From NCBI GenBank assembly GCA_022823665.1, contig JAJEHN010000036.1, positions 124,001 through 188,000 of the forward strand: DNA of 64,000 nucleotides, given 5' to 3'. A program made the translations under genes and the position numbers. This DNA comes from Thermoanaerobaculia bacterium (lineage in GTDB: Bacteria > Acidobacteriota > Thermoanaerobaculia > Multivoradales > Multivoraceae). The notes under the pieces were generated by a model, which saw only the letters and a program-made list of their open reading frames with translations, made no database searches and was not told the DNA's origin. Shown piece by piece: positions 41,750 to 50,848 of this stretch (its first letter is position 1; each line of letters starts with the position of its first letter).

Positions 41750-42754
41750 CTATCGTCGATCGCCCATCACCAGGCCGCCCAGGCCGCCGAGTACGGAACC
41801 TTCGCCCTTGCGCGTTCCGCCGGTCTGGGGGGCGGCGGCGTACACCCGACTCGCCAGCCGGCTGAAGGGAAGGGACTGGATCCACACCTTTCCGGGTCCG
41901 GTCAGCGAGGCGAAGAAGAGCCCCTCGCCGCCGAACAGCGCGGTCTTGATCCCGGGCACCGTCTGGATGTCGTAGTCGACCTGGCGTTCGAAGGCGACCA
42001 GGCAACCGGTGTCCAGCCGAAGCGTCTCGCCGGCGCCGAGATCGCGTTCGACGACCGTGCCGCCGGCGTGGACGAACGCGAGTCCGTCGCCTTCGAGCTT
42101 CTGCAGGATGAAGCCTTCGCCGCCGAACAGACCAGCCCCGAGCTTTCGCTGAAACGCGATACCCACCGATACGCCCTTGGCGGCACACAGGAAGGCGTCC
42201 TTCTGGCAGAGGATCGTGTTGCCATGCGCCGGAAGGTCGAGGGGAATGATGCGCCCCGGGTAGGGCGAGGCGAAGGCTACGTTGCGTCGGGCGCCGGCGC
42301 CGTTGCCGAACACCGTCATGAAGAGGGACTCTCCCGTCAGGACCCGTTTGCCGGCGGAAAGGAGCTTGTCCATGAAGCCGCCGCCGCCACGCTCCGAACC
42401 GTCGCCGAAGATCGTGTTCATCTCGATGCCGGGATCCATGTACATGAACGATCCCGCTTCCGCGATACAGGCCTCGCCCGGATCGAGCGTGATCTCGACG
42501 AACTGCATCTCCTCGCCGACGATCACGAAGTCGATTTCATCAGCGACGCCCCCCGGCGGCTTGGGGATCGGTGTGCCGAAGGCGGCGGCGAACCGCGGCT
42601 CGCTGACGACCGGGGCCCAGTTGCCCATGCCGTCCCGGTAGACATGCGCGCCGCGCGCGACGGAGCCGGAACGGATCCGCTCCTCGATCTCCTCCGCCTT
42701 GTACGGTCCTTCCTGCTTGCCGTCGACGGCGACGTACCAGATCTGATCGCTCAT
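41750..42754 (-). CDS. GYF-like domain fused to AIM24/TIGR00266 family protein
   Basis: A 334-residue protein. The N-terminal ~57 residues (IWYVAVDGKQEGPYKAEEIEERIRSG) match the GYF_2-type domain, a small module for proline-rich ligands. Residues about 73-300 match the AIM24/TIGR00266 family, a beta-rich fold of unknown bacterial function related to mitochondrial AIM24, for example EAGSFMYMDPGIEMNT and GGEGFILQKLEGDGLAFVHAGGT. A Gly-rich tail ends the protein. The start is the ATG at 42752-42754 with AGGAG about 11 bases before it. It stands alone as to function. Confidence 0.85.
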   Translation of the reverse strand: MSDQIWYVAVDGKQEGPYKAEEIEERIRSGSVARGAHVYRDGMGNWAPVVSEPRFAAAFGTPIPKPPGGVADEIDFVIVGEEMQFVEITLDPGEACIAEAGSFMYMDPGIEMNTIFGDGSERGGGGFMDKLLSAGKRVLTGESLFMTVFGNGAGARRNVAFASPYPGRIIPLDLPAHGNTILCQKDAFLCAAKGVSVGIAFQRKLGAGLFGGEGFILQKLEGDGLAFVHAGGTVVERDLGAGETLRLDTGCLVAFERQVDYDIQTVPGIKTALFGGEGLFFASLTGPGKVWIQSLPFSRLASRVYAAAPQTGGTRKGEGSVLGGLGGLVMGDRR

Positions 42755-42820
42755 GCTCTGAAGTACTCCTGTTTCGGTCCCCGGGTTTCGTCGCGTCTCA
42801 GGTTTCGTCGTACTTCGGGT

Positions 42821-43663
42821 TCATTGGGCGAGCGGCGGATCGTAGCCCAGGATCCGCACCTCGAAGATCCAGGGCCAGTACTTCCCGGTCAGCAGGAAGG
42901 TCCCCGTGTCGGGCCGGTAGGCGATGCCGTTGAGGACGTCGGCCTCCTCCGCCTCCTCGTCGGTCAGGAGGCCCGAAGCGTCGACCATGGCCACCACCGA
43001 TCCGGAATCCGTGTCGATGGCGGCAATCTCGTCGCTGCCGAAGAGGTTCGCGAAGAGCAGGTCGTCCACCAGCTCGAGTTCATTCAGGTCGTCCACCGGC
43101 ATGCCGCTCCTCGTCACCCGCAGGCGCCGGCGCACCGTCAGGGTCTCGGGATCGCGGAACGTGAGGATCGGCGTGCCGTCGCTCATGATGAGGTCCGATC
43201 CGTCGTAGGCGAGTCCCCAACCTTCCCCGTCGAAACGCATCGTCCCCAGTTCGGTGAACGGCTCCAGCGTCCACACCAGGGCCATGCCTCGTCGCCAGGT
43301 CAACTGGATCAGCCGCTCCTCCGCGCCCGGGACGAGGGCGATGCCCTCTCCGAACAGGTCCCGGTCGAGATCGACCCGGTCCAGTTCCGAACCGTCATCC
43401 CAGCGCCACGAGCGCAGGCTCGAGGCGCCATAGGAGCCGGTACTCTCGTAGATCACCCCGTCGCGCCACAGCAGACCCTGCGTGTAGGCCCCGGGATCGT
43501 GTGGACGCCGGTCGAGGATCTCGACCAGCCAGCGTTCCGGGGCCGGCGGCCGCTGGCCGGCCCCGTCGTTCATCGATGAATCGCTCGACCCGGCCGGCGC
43601 GCACGCCGGAGCGAGGAGCAGGGCGAAGCTCAACAGGCTGAGCGCCGGGAGGGTCTTGTGCAT
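42821..43663 (-). CDS. Glutaminyl-peptide cyclotransferase (beta-propeller type)
   Basis: A 280-residue secreted protein with an N-terminal signal carrying a likely lipobox (LAPAC, cysteine near residue 21). The rest matches the plant-type glutamine cyclotransferase fold that forms N-terminal pyroglutamate: YTQGLLWRDGVIYESTGSYGASSLR at about 60-84, FGEGIAL, EGWGLAYDGSDLIMSDGT, LNELELV and VLNGIAYRPDTGTFLLTGKYWPWIFEV. These are the family's central loops. It is probably anchored at the periplasmic face or outer membrane. The start is the ATG at 43661-43663, 80 bp from the divergent MscS gene. Confidence 0.9.
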   Translation of the reverse strand: MHKTLPALSLLSFALLLAPACAPAGSSDSSMNDGAGQRPPAPERWLVEILDRRPHDPGAYTQGLLWRDGVIYESTGSYGASSLRSWRWDDGSELDRVDLDRDLFGEGIALVPGAEERLIQLTWRRGMALVWTLEPFTELGTMRFDGEGWGLAYDGSDLIMSDGTPILTFRDPETLTVRRRLRVTRSGMPVDDLNELELVDDLLFANLFGSDEIAAIDTDSGSVVAMVDASGLLTDEEAEEADVLNGIAYRPDTGTFLLTGKYWPWIFEVRILGYDPPLAQ

Positions 43664-43743
43664 GTGCCGACGGCCACGCTAGCAGGCCGTGGCGCCGGGC
43701 CGCGCTTGACGGTTCCGGCGGTGGTTGGAAGAGTGTCGCCGCC

Positions 43744-45333
43744 ATGACCTCTCCCGTCCTGCGAAGGGTCAGTCTTCTCGCGAGCGGCGCGCTCCTCGCC
43801 GCGGCCTGGTTCGCCTTTGCCCAGCCGGCGGCTGACCAGTCGTTGTCGAGTCCACGGGAAACGATGCGTGTGTTCCTCGAGGCCTTCGCGACCGACGACG
43901 GTCGTCCGGATCTGGAGACCGCGGCGGGATGCCTCGATCTGGGGGATCTCCCGTTCCCGGTGCGGGCGCGCCAGGGCAGGAACCTGGCCAGTGAACTGAA
44001 GCACGTGATCGACCGGCTCGAGTTCGTGGACCTCGCTGCCATCCCCGGCGACGGCGACCTGGACCGGTGGGTGTTCAGCGACGACCTGTCCGCGCCGATC
44101 GTGCTCGCGCCGGACGAGAACGGGAACTGGTTGTTCACGCGCGAGACGGTCGCGTCCATCCCGACCCTGTACCAGGAGCTGCGGGACCGCTCGGTGGTCG
44201 AAGGCGTCGAGGAAGCGCCGGTGACCGCGGCGACCTGGCTCCGGGATCGTGTTCCCTCCTATCTTCGGACCGGCGGCTTCGTTCTCCACCCGTGGCAGTG
44301 GCTGGCTCTGCCGATCCTCGTTCTGGTCGGCTGGCTGATCGACCGGGTCGTCGCCTGGATCGCCTGCCGGCTGTTCGCGGGACCGTTGAGCCGCCGCTAC
44401 GAATCCCTCGAGCTCCAGGGCGCGCGGCGCATCCTGCGTCCGACCGGACTGGTTGTCATGGCCGGAGTGTGGTGGCTTGGCCTCCAGTGGCTGGGCCTGC
44501 CGCCCCGGATCCATGCCTGGCTGGACGTTGTCGTTCTCGTGCTGTTCCTGCTGGCGCTCGGCCGGGTGGCCTTCGCCCAGATCGATCTGCTCGGAACGGC
44601 GCTTCGAGCGCGCGCCGCCAGGGCCGAGAACCGGTTCCAGGACCAGTTGGTCCCGTTCGTCACGAAGACGCTGAAGGTGGCGGTCGCCGTCTTCGGCATC
44701 GTCTTCCTGCTCGCCCAGCAGGGGCGGGACGTGACGGCGCTGCTCGCCGGCCTTGGATTGAGTGGCCTCGCGGTGGCCCTCGCGGCACAGGATCTGCTCA
44801 AGAACCTGTTCGGTTCGGTCACCGTCCTGCTCGACCGGCCGTTTCGCATCGGCGACTGGGTCAAGGTCGGTGACGTCGAAGGCGTGGTGGAGGAGATCGG
44901 CTTCCGCAGCACCCGCGTCCGGACGTTCTACGCTTCCCTGATCACCCTCCCCAACGCCAGGTTGATCGACGCCTCGGTCGACAACTACGGCGCTCGGGCG
45001 TTCCGCCGGTGGAGCACGCGCATCAGCATCACGTACGACACGCCGCCGGAAACCGTCGACGCCTTCTGCGAGGGCCTGCGGCAGATCGTCCGCGCCAACG
45101 ACTCGATGCGCCAGGACGCCTTCGAGATTCACCTGAACGAGTTCGGCACCGACGGCCTGGAGATCATGCTCTACGTCTTCTTCCTGGCCCCGGACTGGAG
45201 TACGGAGTTGCGGCTCCGCCACGACCTGGCCCTGGACATACTCCGACTCGCCGATCGGCTCGGGGTGCGCATCGCCTTCCCCACGCGGACGATTCAACTG
45301 GAGGCCGCGGCGGACGACGATTCGTCCGACTGA
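43744..45333 (+). CDS. MscS-family mechanosensitive ion channel
   Basis: A 529-residue channel that opens under membrane tension. A signal-like N-terminus (about 1-27) is followed by a soluble domain (about 30-175) of periplasmic character and then membrane segments at about 183-209, 233-252, 259-279 and 308-325. The pore helix (about 330-357) is Gly/Ala rich (GLGLSGLAVALAAQDLLKN), and the beta domain begins RIGDWVKVGDVEGVVEEIG at about 368. The architecture matches larger MscS homologues with extra N-terminal domains. Its last 40 bp overlap the kinase gene on the other strand. Confidence 0.92.
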   Translation: MTSPVLRRVSLLASGALLAAAWFAFAQPAADQSLSSPRETMRVFLEAFATDDGRPDLETAAGCLDLGDLPFPVRARQGRNLASELKHVIDRLEFVDLAAIPGDGDLDRWVFSDDLSAPIVLAPDENGNWLFTRETVASIPTLYQELRDRSVVEGVEEAPVTAATWLRDRVPSYLRTGGFVLHPWQWLALPILVLVGWLIDRVVAWIACRLFAGPLSRRYESLELQGARRILRPTGLVVMAGVWWLGLQWLGLPPRIHAWLDVVVLVLFLLALGRVAFAQIDLLGTALRARAARAENRFQDQLVPFVTKTLKVAVAVFGIVFLLAQQGRDVTALLAGLGLSGLAVALAAQDLLKNLFGSVTVLLDRPFRIGDWVKVGDVEGVVEEIGFRSTRVRTFYASLITLPNARLIDASVDNYGARAFRRWSTRISITYDTPPETVDAFCEGLRQIVRANDSMRQDAFEIHLNEFGTDGLEIMLYVFFLAPDWSTELRLRHDLALDILRLADRLGVRIAFPTRTIQLEAAADDDSSD

Positions 45334-48300
45334 TCGCCCGGAAGGACGATGCGAACCGAGAGTCCTCCGCCAGGCCTGGCGGCCGCGGTGATCGATCCGC
45401 CGTGCTCCTGGACGATCCGCCGGGCGATCGGAAGCCCCAGACCGGTACCTCCGCTCGAGGTCGAGAAATAGGGCTCGAAGATCCGCTCCAGATCGCTGTC
45501 CGAGACGCCAGGGCCCCGATCCGAGACGGTCAGGGCGACTGCGCCGTCCGGACCACCGGGCTCGATTCTCACGAGCACTTCTCCATCCTTGCTGCTGGCC
45601 CGGAGGGCGTTCTCGATCAGGTTGCGCAGCGCTCTCTGCATCAGGCGCCGGTCGAACGCGAGGGCGGCATCCGCCGCTCCAGGCTCCGACTCGAAGAGGA
45701 CGGCCACAGCCCCATGCGCCGTGCTTCCGTACCCCTCGACGACTTCCCGAGCCGCCTCCGCCAGATCGTCGGACGCCGGCCGGGCGAGCGGGATCCTGCT
45801 GTAGGTCGAGAACTCGCCCGCGGTCCGCGCCAGCTCTTCCACCTGCCTCAGAATGTTCCCGGTACACCGGTCGAATACCTCCTCCAGGCGGTCCGGGGCA
45901 TCCCGCCACACCTGTCGCAGGTGTTCGGTCGAGAGCCGGATCGGCGTCAGCGGATTCTTGACCTCGTGCGCGATCAACCGCGCCATCTCGGCCCAGGCCT
46001 CGAGTCGTTGCGCGCGCACCAGATCGGCCCGCGCCGACGCGATGCGAGCCGCCATGCCGTCGATCGCCTCGGCGAGCGTCCTGAGCTCCGTTTCCCGCGG
46101 TGCGAAGCCCAGCGAGGCCGCTCCCCCGGCAATGCGGTCGGCGCCGTCGATCATTCGCACCAGCGGACGGGTGAATCCTCGCGCGAGCCGCGCGCCGACG
46201 GTGACCAGCAGCAGCACGAGGGCGGTTGTGACGACCAGGGCCTGCCGCCTGAGGGCGGCCAGTTCCCGCGTAGCCGCCTCCTGTTGCGCCAGCAGCGGCA
46301 CGGACACGAACAGCCCCGACTCTCCCGGACGCACTTCCCCCAGAGACACCGGCGTGTACAGCTCCAGGTACGACGTGCCCTGCCGCGTCGTCTGTACCCG
46401 CGCGGCCGTCGGATGGCCAAGCAGGGCCAACCGGCTGTAGACGTTCCCCGGAATCCGTTCCGGCATGAGGCCCGCGGTGAAGAGGTCCGGCTTGCTGGAC
46501 GCGTAGACGCTGCCCCGCCAGTACAGGTTCACTTCGTGGCCCACGACCTCCGCGAGCCAGGACAGAAGCTCGTCGTCCAACTGGGCATCGATCGAGAAGC
46601 CTGCTTCCAGACCGAGCAGAAAGTCCGTCAGAACGTACTCGAGCGACACGAGAGCGGTACGGCCCGCGGCCTCCTGCTCTGCCTGAACCCGGGCCGCCAG
46701 ATTCCGGAAGAGGAGACCATTGAGCAGCGTCAGCGGCACGATGGCGATCAGGGCCAGCACCGCCGTGAGGCGCACGGAGTAGCGCCGGATGTCGGGTAGC
46801 AGGCGTCTCCGCAGCTTGGCCGTGGGCAGGCTGATCAGAAGAACGGCGAAAGCCGCCGCGGACACCGCCAGCACGAGCCGCGTTGCCACCGTGGCGATCC
46901 GCCAGAGACGCTCCGCCACTGCCTCCTCCGGTAGCAGCGCGACGATCCAGAGGCCCGGCAGATCCGTCGGGCTGAACCAGGCCAGGGCCGGTCCCGCGGG
47001 GGTCTCGACCTTCAGGATCCGGCGCGGATCCACGGCCTCGGACGGCGGCGGCAAGAGCCAGTCTTCCTGCCACGGCGAGACGAGGGGACGGCCGGCGCCG
47101 TCGACATAGGCGAGTTCCGCATTCGCCGACGGAACCGAGCCGCTTCGACTTCGGTCCGGACCGCCCCGCAGCAGGCGTACCTGCAGCTCTGCGCCGGCGC
47201 CCTCCGTGGCGCCGCTCCAGACCTCGGCTTTCGGCAATGCCATCGTCCAGAAACGAACCGTGCCCCAATCCTGTCCCGCGGAGTCCAGCGAGAACTCATC
47301 CGAAGCGCTTCGCTGCTGCTGCCAGATCGGGAGGTCACCCGATGGCCAGCGTGCGCTGGCGGTGTCCAGGCTGCCCGTCTCCGGATCGAGCGGCAGGCCG
47401 TAGGAAAACACAGAGCTGCCGCCCTCCCGGATCACGGCGAGCGCGGAGACCATCTCGGAAGCCGCCAGGGGCGACCGGCTCCAGAGTTCCAGGGCCAGGT
47501 CCTGGTGATCGTCGAGTTCGCGTGGATCGCCCAGGGCCAACCGTCTCAGGTCGATCGTCGCCAGGAAGGCGCTCGTGCTCTCCGCCAGCGACGCGACCTC
47601 CTGCGGATGCGGACCGTCGAAGCCCGCTCGGAGGTCCTCCGAGAGCAGCGCCCGCAATGCCGGCCGGTGGGTCGCTTCGGCCAGCAGACCCACGCCCGCG
47701 GCCGCCGCGGCAGCGATCAACAGAACATGCATCCAGTCCCGACGCTCCGACCAGCCGAACGCCCAGAACAGGATCCCCGCGAGGACTGACCAGGCCGCCA
47801 TCAACACGACCCAGTCGTCGACCGGACCTCCGAAGGAAGTCCCCGGATCCGGCGGCGTACCGGTGGCATCGGTCACCCAGATCCGCCACCGGAAGAGACC
47901 GTAGCCCACTGCCGCCGCGACTCCGGCCAGGCCGAGGGTCGCGGCCGCGGGGCGAGGTCTCGCGGGTGCCCGGGCCCTCCAGCGCCGGAAGAGCCAGACC
48001 ATGGACAGGCTGACCCCGAGAGCGAGGGCGACCAGGGCGAGCGAAGCCACGATGGTTGGGGACTGTCCGGCTGAAGGCTCGAAGCGGAGCCGCAGCCAGG
48101 GTCCGGGAACCCCATCGGGCGGAGCCAGCTCGAGAATGCCGAGCGCCTCGAGAGCCGGCGTAAGAGGTTCCGCGGAATGGTCCCGTACCGACCACCTCAC
48201 GTCGTGGCGCCGGAGCCCGAAGGGCGTGGAGAACGGCAGCGCGTCGGTCGGGAAGCTGTTGCCGACGATCAACCGCCAGCCGCCCTCCCCCGCGCTCATG

Positions 48301-48758
48301 TCGACGGCCGCATAGAACGAGACCGCGGTGAAGCCGGCGGTCTGGCTGATGCCTCCGGGCAGAAGGCGATCCAGGGGCAGATCGTGACGAAGTCCCGGAC
48401 CGCCCCAGGCCTGCGCCAGGTCATCGGGATCGACCAGAACCAGCGTGCGTCCGCCCGTGCGGCCGGTCCGGTCCAACTCCTCGAACACGCTCTGTACCGC
48501 CTGCGCCGAGCCGAGAGGCACGGCTACGGTGCGGCGGACACTCTCGGCGGCCCGTTCCGCGTCCTCCAGCAGGTCCAGCAGCAGGTTGCGGTAGGCGGCT
48601 TCCATCGCGGCCGTCTGAGCGCGCGTCGGCAGCGGCGGGCCGTCGCTGCTCCGCGACCAGCGATCGACCGCGAACAGGACAGCGGACAGGACGAGCAGGC
48701 CGAGAATGATGCGCAGCTCAGCCGACCTTCCGCCGGGCCGGGCCGCCGGGGCAGTCAT
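45294..48758 (-). CDS. NtrY-like multi-pass sensor histidine kinase
   Basis: A very large (1154-residue) membrane histidine kinase. Predicted membrane segments lie at about 14-32, 236-257, 272-290, 316-336, 343-361, 621-644, 663-684 and 841-859, with long soluble regions between (33-235 and 362-620, and a CACHE-like region at 685-840). A HAMP domain follows at about 860-915, then the phospho-acceptor H931 (IAHEVKNPLTPIRLS), N-box LIENALRAS near 1050, G1 DRGPGVS at 1080-1086 and G2 GGTGLGLP at 1103-1110. NtrY proteins pair with NtrX response regulators; none is adjacent. It is the last gene of the recG-to-kinase run, overlapping cmk as ATGA. Confidence 0.92.
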   Translation of the reverse strand: MTAPAARPGGRSAELRIILGLLVLSAVLFAVDRWSRSSDGPPLPTRAQTAAMEAAYRNLLLDLLEDAERAAESVRRTVAVPLGSAQAVQSVFEELDRTGRTGGRTLVLVDPDDLAQAWGGPGLRHDLPLDRLLPGGISQTAGFTAVSFYAAVDMSAGEGGWRLIVGNSFPTDALPFSTPFGLRRHDVRWSVRDHSAEPLTPALEALGILELAPPDGVPGPWLRLRFEPSAGQSPTIVASLALVALALGVSLSMVWLFRRWRARAPARPRPAAATLGLAGVAAAVGYGLFRWRIWVTDATGTPPDPGTSFGGPVDDWVVLMAAWSVLAGILFWAFGWSERRDWMHVLLIAAAAAAGVGLLAEATHRPALRALLSEDLRAGFDGPHPQEVASLAESTSAFLATIDLRRLALGDPRELDDHQDLALELWSRSPLAASEMVSALAVIREGGSSVFSYGLPLDPETGSLDTASARWPSGDLPIWQQQRSASDEFSLDSAGQDWGTVRFWTMALPKAEVWSGATEGAGAELQVRLLRGGPDRSRSGSVPSANAELAYVDGAGRPLVSPWQEDWLLPPPSEAVDPRRILKVETPAGPALAWFSPTDLPGLWIVALLPEEAVAERLWRIATVATRLVLAVSAAAFAVLLISLPTAKLRRRLLPDIRRYSVRLTAVLALIAIVPLTLLNGLLFRNLAARVQAEQEAAGRTALVSLEYVLTDFLLGLEAGFSIDAQLDDELLSWLAEVVGHEVNLYWRGSVYASSKPDLFTAGLMPERIPGNVYSRLALLGHPTAARVQTTRQGTSYLELYTPVSLGEVRPGESGLFVSVPLLAQQEAATRELAALRRQALVVTTALVLLLVTVGARLARGFTRPLVRMIDGADRIAGGAASLGFAPRETELRTLAEAIDGMAARIASARADLVRAQRLEAWAEMARLIAHEVKNPLTPIRLSTEHLRQVWRDAPDRLEEVFDRCTGNILRQVEELARTAGEFSTYSRIPLARPASDDLAEAAREVVEGYGSTAHGAVAVLFESEPGAADAALAFDRRLMQRALRNLIENALRASSKDGEVLVRIEPGGPDGAVALTVSDRGPGVSDSDLERIFEPYFSTSSGGTGLGLPIARRIVQEHGGSITAAARPGGGLSVRIVLPGDQSDESSSAAASS

Positions 48759-49426
48759 GGCCCGGTCGCGGCCGCCCGGACGGACCGGAGGATCCGGGCG
48801 GCAACCTGCTCCGCGTCGCCAGCCGAGGTGTCGATCAACTCGTAGGTTTCATCCCGCCTCAGCGGCGAGGCGCTACGGTGGATGTCGCGCTCGTCCCGGG
48901 CACGCATCTCCCTCAGCAACCGGCCGCGGTCGCCGCATTCGCGACCAGCGAGCTGGCGCAACCGGCGCTCGGCCCGGATCTCGAGCGGAGCATCCAGATA
49001 GAACTTGTGCGGGGTTTCCGGAAAGACGACCGTGCCGATGTCCCTTCCCTCCACCACCGCGCCCTCCCTGGCGGCGAACTCGCGCTGCTTCGCAACGAGC
49101 CAGGAACGAACCGCCGGGTGGACGGCAACCCGCGAGGTCGCCGCGTCGACGCGCGGGGTTCGGAGTCGGACGCCCGGCGCTGCTCCGTCCACGACCACCT
49201 CGGCTTCGTCATCACGTGGGCGTAACTCGAACTGAAGCCCGGCGATCAACCCGCTCATAGCCGGCCCGTCGGCCGGATCGAGATCTTCCTCCAGGGCCTT
49301 CCACGCGACGGCCCGGTACATGGAGCCGGTATCGAGGTAGGGCACGCCGAGTTGCGCCGCCACCCTGCGCGCTACGGTGCTCTTGCCGACACCGGCGGGA
49401 CCGTCGATCGCCACGACGACAGTCAT
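48755..49426 (-). CDS. cmk: Cytidylate kinase
   Basis: Phosphorylates CMP and dCMP with ATP. The 223-residue protein has Walker A GPAGVGKST at about 9-17, the CMP-binding LDTGSMYRAVAW segment and VVEGRDIGTVVFPETPHKFYLDA in the middle, plus the LID region with many arginines. The ATG at 49424-49426 overlaps the stop of the upstream rRNA pseudouridine synthase gene as ATGA, and its own stop overlaps the kinase start as ATGA. Such an rluB-cmk order is common in bacteria. Confidence 0.96.
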   Translation of the reverse strand: MTVVVAIDGPAGVGKSTVARRVAAQLGVPYLDTGSMYRAVAWKALEEDLDPADGPAMSGLIAGLQFELRPRDDEAEVVVDGAAPGVRLRTPRVDAATSRVAVHPAVRSWLVAKQREFAAREGAVVEGRDIGTVVFPETPHKFYLDAPLEIRAERRLRQLAGRECGDRGRLLREMRARDERDIHRSASPLRRDETYELIDTSAGDAEQVAARILRSVRAAATGP

Positions 49427-50238
49427 CGTCGACGCGGTTTCCGCCGGCGTGGGCCGGGAGAGCCTTTCCCCGGCCCCGGTCCTGAACCTCCGCGGAGAGC
49501 TGCGACTTCATCGGCCGAAAGCTCCCGCCAGGACCCGAGCGGAAGCTCCGCGTCCTCAAGGCGGCCGATTGCCACGCGGCGCAGCCGCTGCACCGGATGT
49601 CCGACGCGGAAGAACATCTCGCGGATCTGGCGCGTCCTCCCCTCGACCAACTCGATCTCCCACCAACTCGAGGCACGGGCCGGGCGGGCGCCGCGCCGGG
49701 CCGCCGCCCGGGTCAGTCTCACCGGTGCGGTCCGGCGACCCGCGATCACCATGCGGCCTCGAAGGCGCGCGATCGCCGACTCCGCCGGAAGGCCCCGGAC
49801 CTTGGCGAGGTACCGTTTTGAACAGCCGAAACGAGGGTGGGTCAGGCGGTACGCCAGATCGCCGTCATCGGTTACCAGCAGCAGGCCTTCCGTGCCGTAG
49901 TCGAGCCGTCCGACGGGCTTCAGCCGCCGGCGCCACCTGTCAGGTATGAGGTCCATGACCGTGGGCCGGCCCTCGGGGTCCGACCGCGTGGTCACGTAGC
50001 CCGCGGGCTTGTTCAGCAGGACGTATCGCGAAGCGGCCCGCCGACGGATCGGCTCACCGTCTACGAGTACCGCGACCGGAGGCCCTCCTGCCGAGGCAAC
50101 CCGGTCGCCGAGCACCGCCACGCGGCCATCGATCGTGACCCGCCCTTCCCGGATGAGATCTTCCGCTCCCCGGCGGGACGCGACACCCGCTCTGGAGAGG
50201 ACCTTCTGGAGCCGTTCGCCCCGCCGGTGCTCAGCCAT
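49423..50238 (-). CDS. RsuA/RluB-type rRNA pseudouridine synthase
   Basis: A 271-residue rRNA pseudouridine synthase. The S4 RNA-binding domain is at about 7-60 (ERLQKVLSRAGVASRRGAEDLI) and the catalytic aspartate is D113 in GRLDYGTEGLLLVT. The signature EGRTRQIREMFFRVGHPVQRLRRVAIG follows. RluB targets 23S U2605; other members modify 16S. The sequence better fits the RluB/RsuA group than RluE, but I do not name the gene. The C-terminus is basic and Gly/Pro-rich. It overlaps scpB by 8 bp. Confidence 0.92.
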   Translation of the reverse strand: MAEHRRGERLQKVLSRAGVASRRGAEDLIREGRVTIDGRVAVLGDRVASAGGPPVAVLVDGEPIRRRAASRYVLLNKPAGYVTTRSDPEGRPTVMDLIPDRWRRRLKPVGRLDYGTEGLLLVTDDGDLAYRLTHPRFGCSKRYLAKVRGLPAESAIARLRGRMVIAGRRTAPVRLTRAAARRGARPARASSWWEIELVEGRTRQIREMFFRVGHPVQRLRRVAIGRLEDAELPLGSWRELSADEVAALRGGSGPGPGKGSPGPRRRKPRRR

Positions 50239-50848
50239 CTCCTGAGTCCACCGGCGCCAGGGAGAGCCCGGACTGAGGGGCCTCTTCCTCCGCCGCCGCC
50301 AGGAAGGTCTCCTCGAACTCTTCGAGCGGCGGCAGCTCCGACAGCGAGCGCAGGCCGAAGTGAAGCAGGAAGTCGCGCGTCGTGGCGTAGAGAAACGGGC
50401 TGCCCACGACCTCCTTGCGGCCGGCGATACGGATCAACCGCCGCTCGAGCAGTGTCTTGAGGACACCGGCGGAGTTCCTGCCCCGGAGGTCCTGGATCTC
50501 GGGGCTGGTCACCGGTTGACGGTAGGCGACGATCGCCAGGGTTTCCACCGCGGCCATCGAGAGCTTGCTGCGGCCGGCGACGTCGAAGTACCTCCGCAGA
50601 TAGGCATGGAGGTCCGGGCGCGTCACCAGCCGGTAGCCGCCGCCGGCGTGATCGACGACGACTCCGCGGTCAGGCTGTCCGCCGGACTCATCGGCGCGGT
50701 AGCGCGCCAGGACGATCTGAAGAGCTTCGCGCGCCTGCTCCCGGGAGTTCTCGGGGAAGACCTCGAGCAGCTTCGCTTCGGGTTGCGGATCCGGGCTCGC
50801 GAAGAGCAACGCCTCGAACACCGCCGCCATCTCCGCCTGGTCGGTCAT
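50231..50848 (-). CDS. scpB: Segregation and condensation protein B
   Basis: A 205-residue kleisin-associated protein of the SMC-ScpAB condensin complex, forming a dimer of winged-helix domains. The typical core MAAVETLAIVAYRQPVTSPEIQDLRGRNSAGVLKTLLERRLIRIAGRKEVVGSPFLYATT is present at about 100-155. The start is the ATG at 50846-50848, overlapping the scpA stop as ATGA. The C-terminal ~35 residues are acidic and disordered. SMC is not in the window. Confidence 0.95.
   Translation of the reverse strand: MTDQAEMAAVFEALLFASPDPQPEAKLLEVFPENSREQAREALQIVLARYRADESGGQPDRGVVVDHAGGGYRLVTRPDLHAYLRRYFDVAGRSKLSMAAVETLAIVAYRQPVTSPEIQDLRGRNSAGVLKTLLERRLIRIAGRKEVVGSPFLYATTRDFLLHFGLRSLSELPPLEEFEETFLAAAEEEAPQSGLSLAPVDSGDG

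Noticed and set aside
42784..42810. Direct repeat of GGTTTCGTCG, 17 bases apart, upstream of the AIM24 gene.
   Set aside because: Only two 10-bp copies and no symmetry or promoter around them; likely chance in GC-rich DNA.
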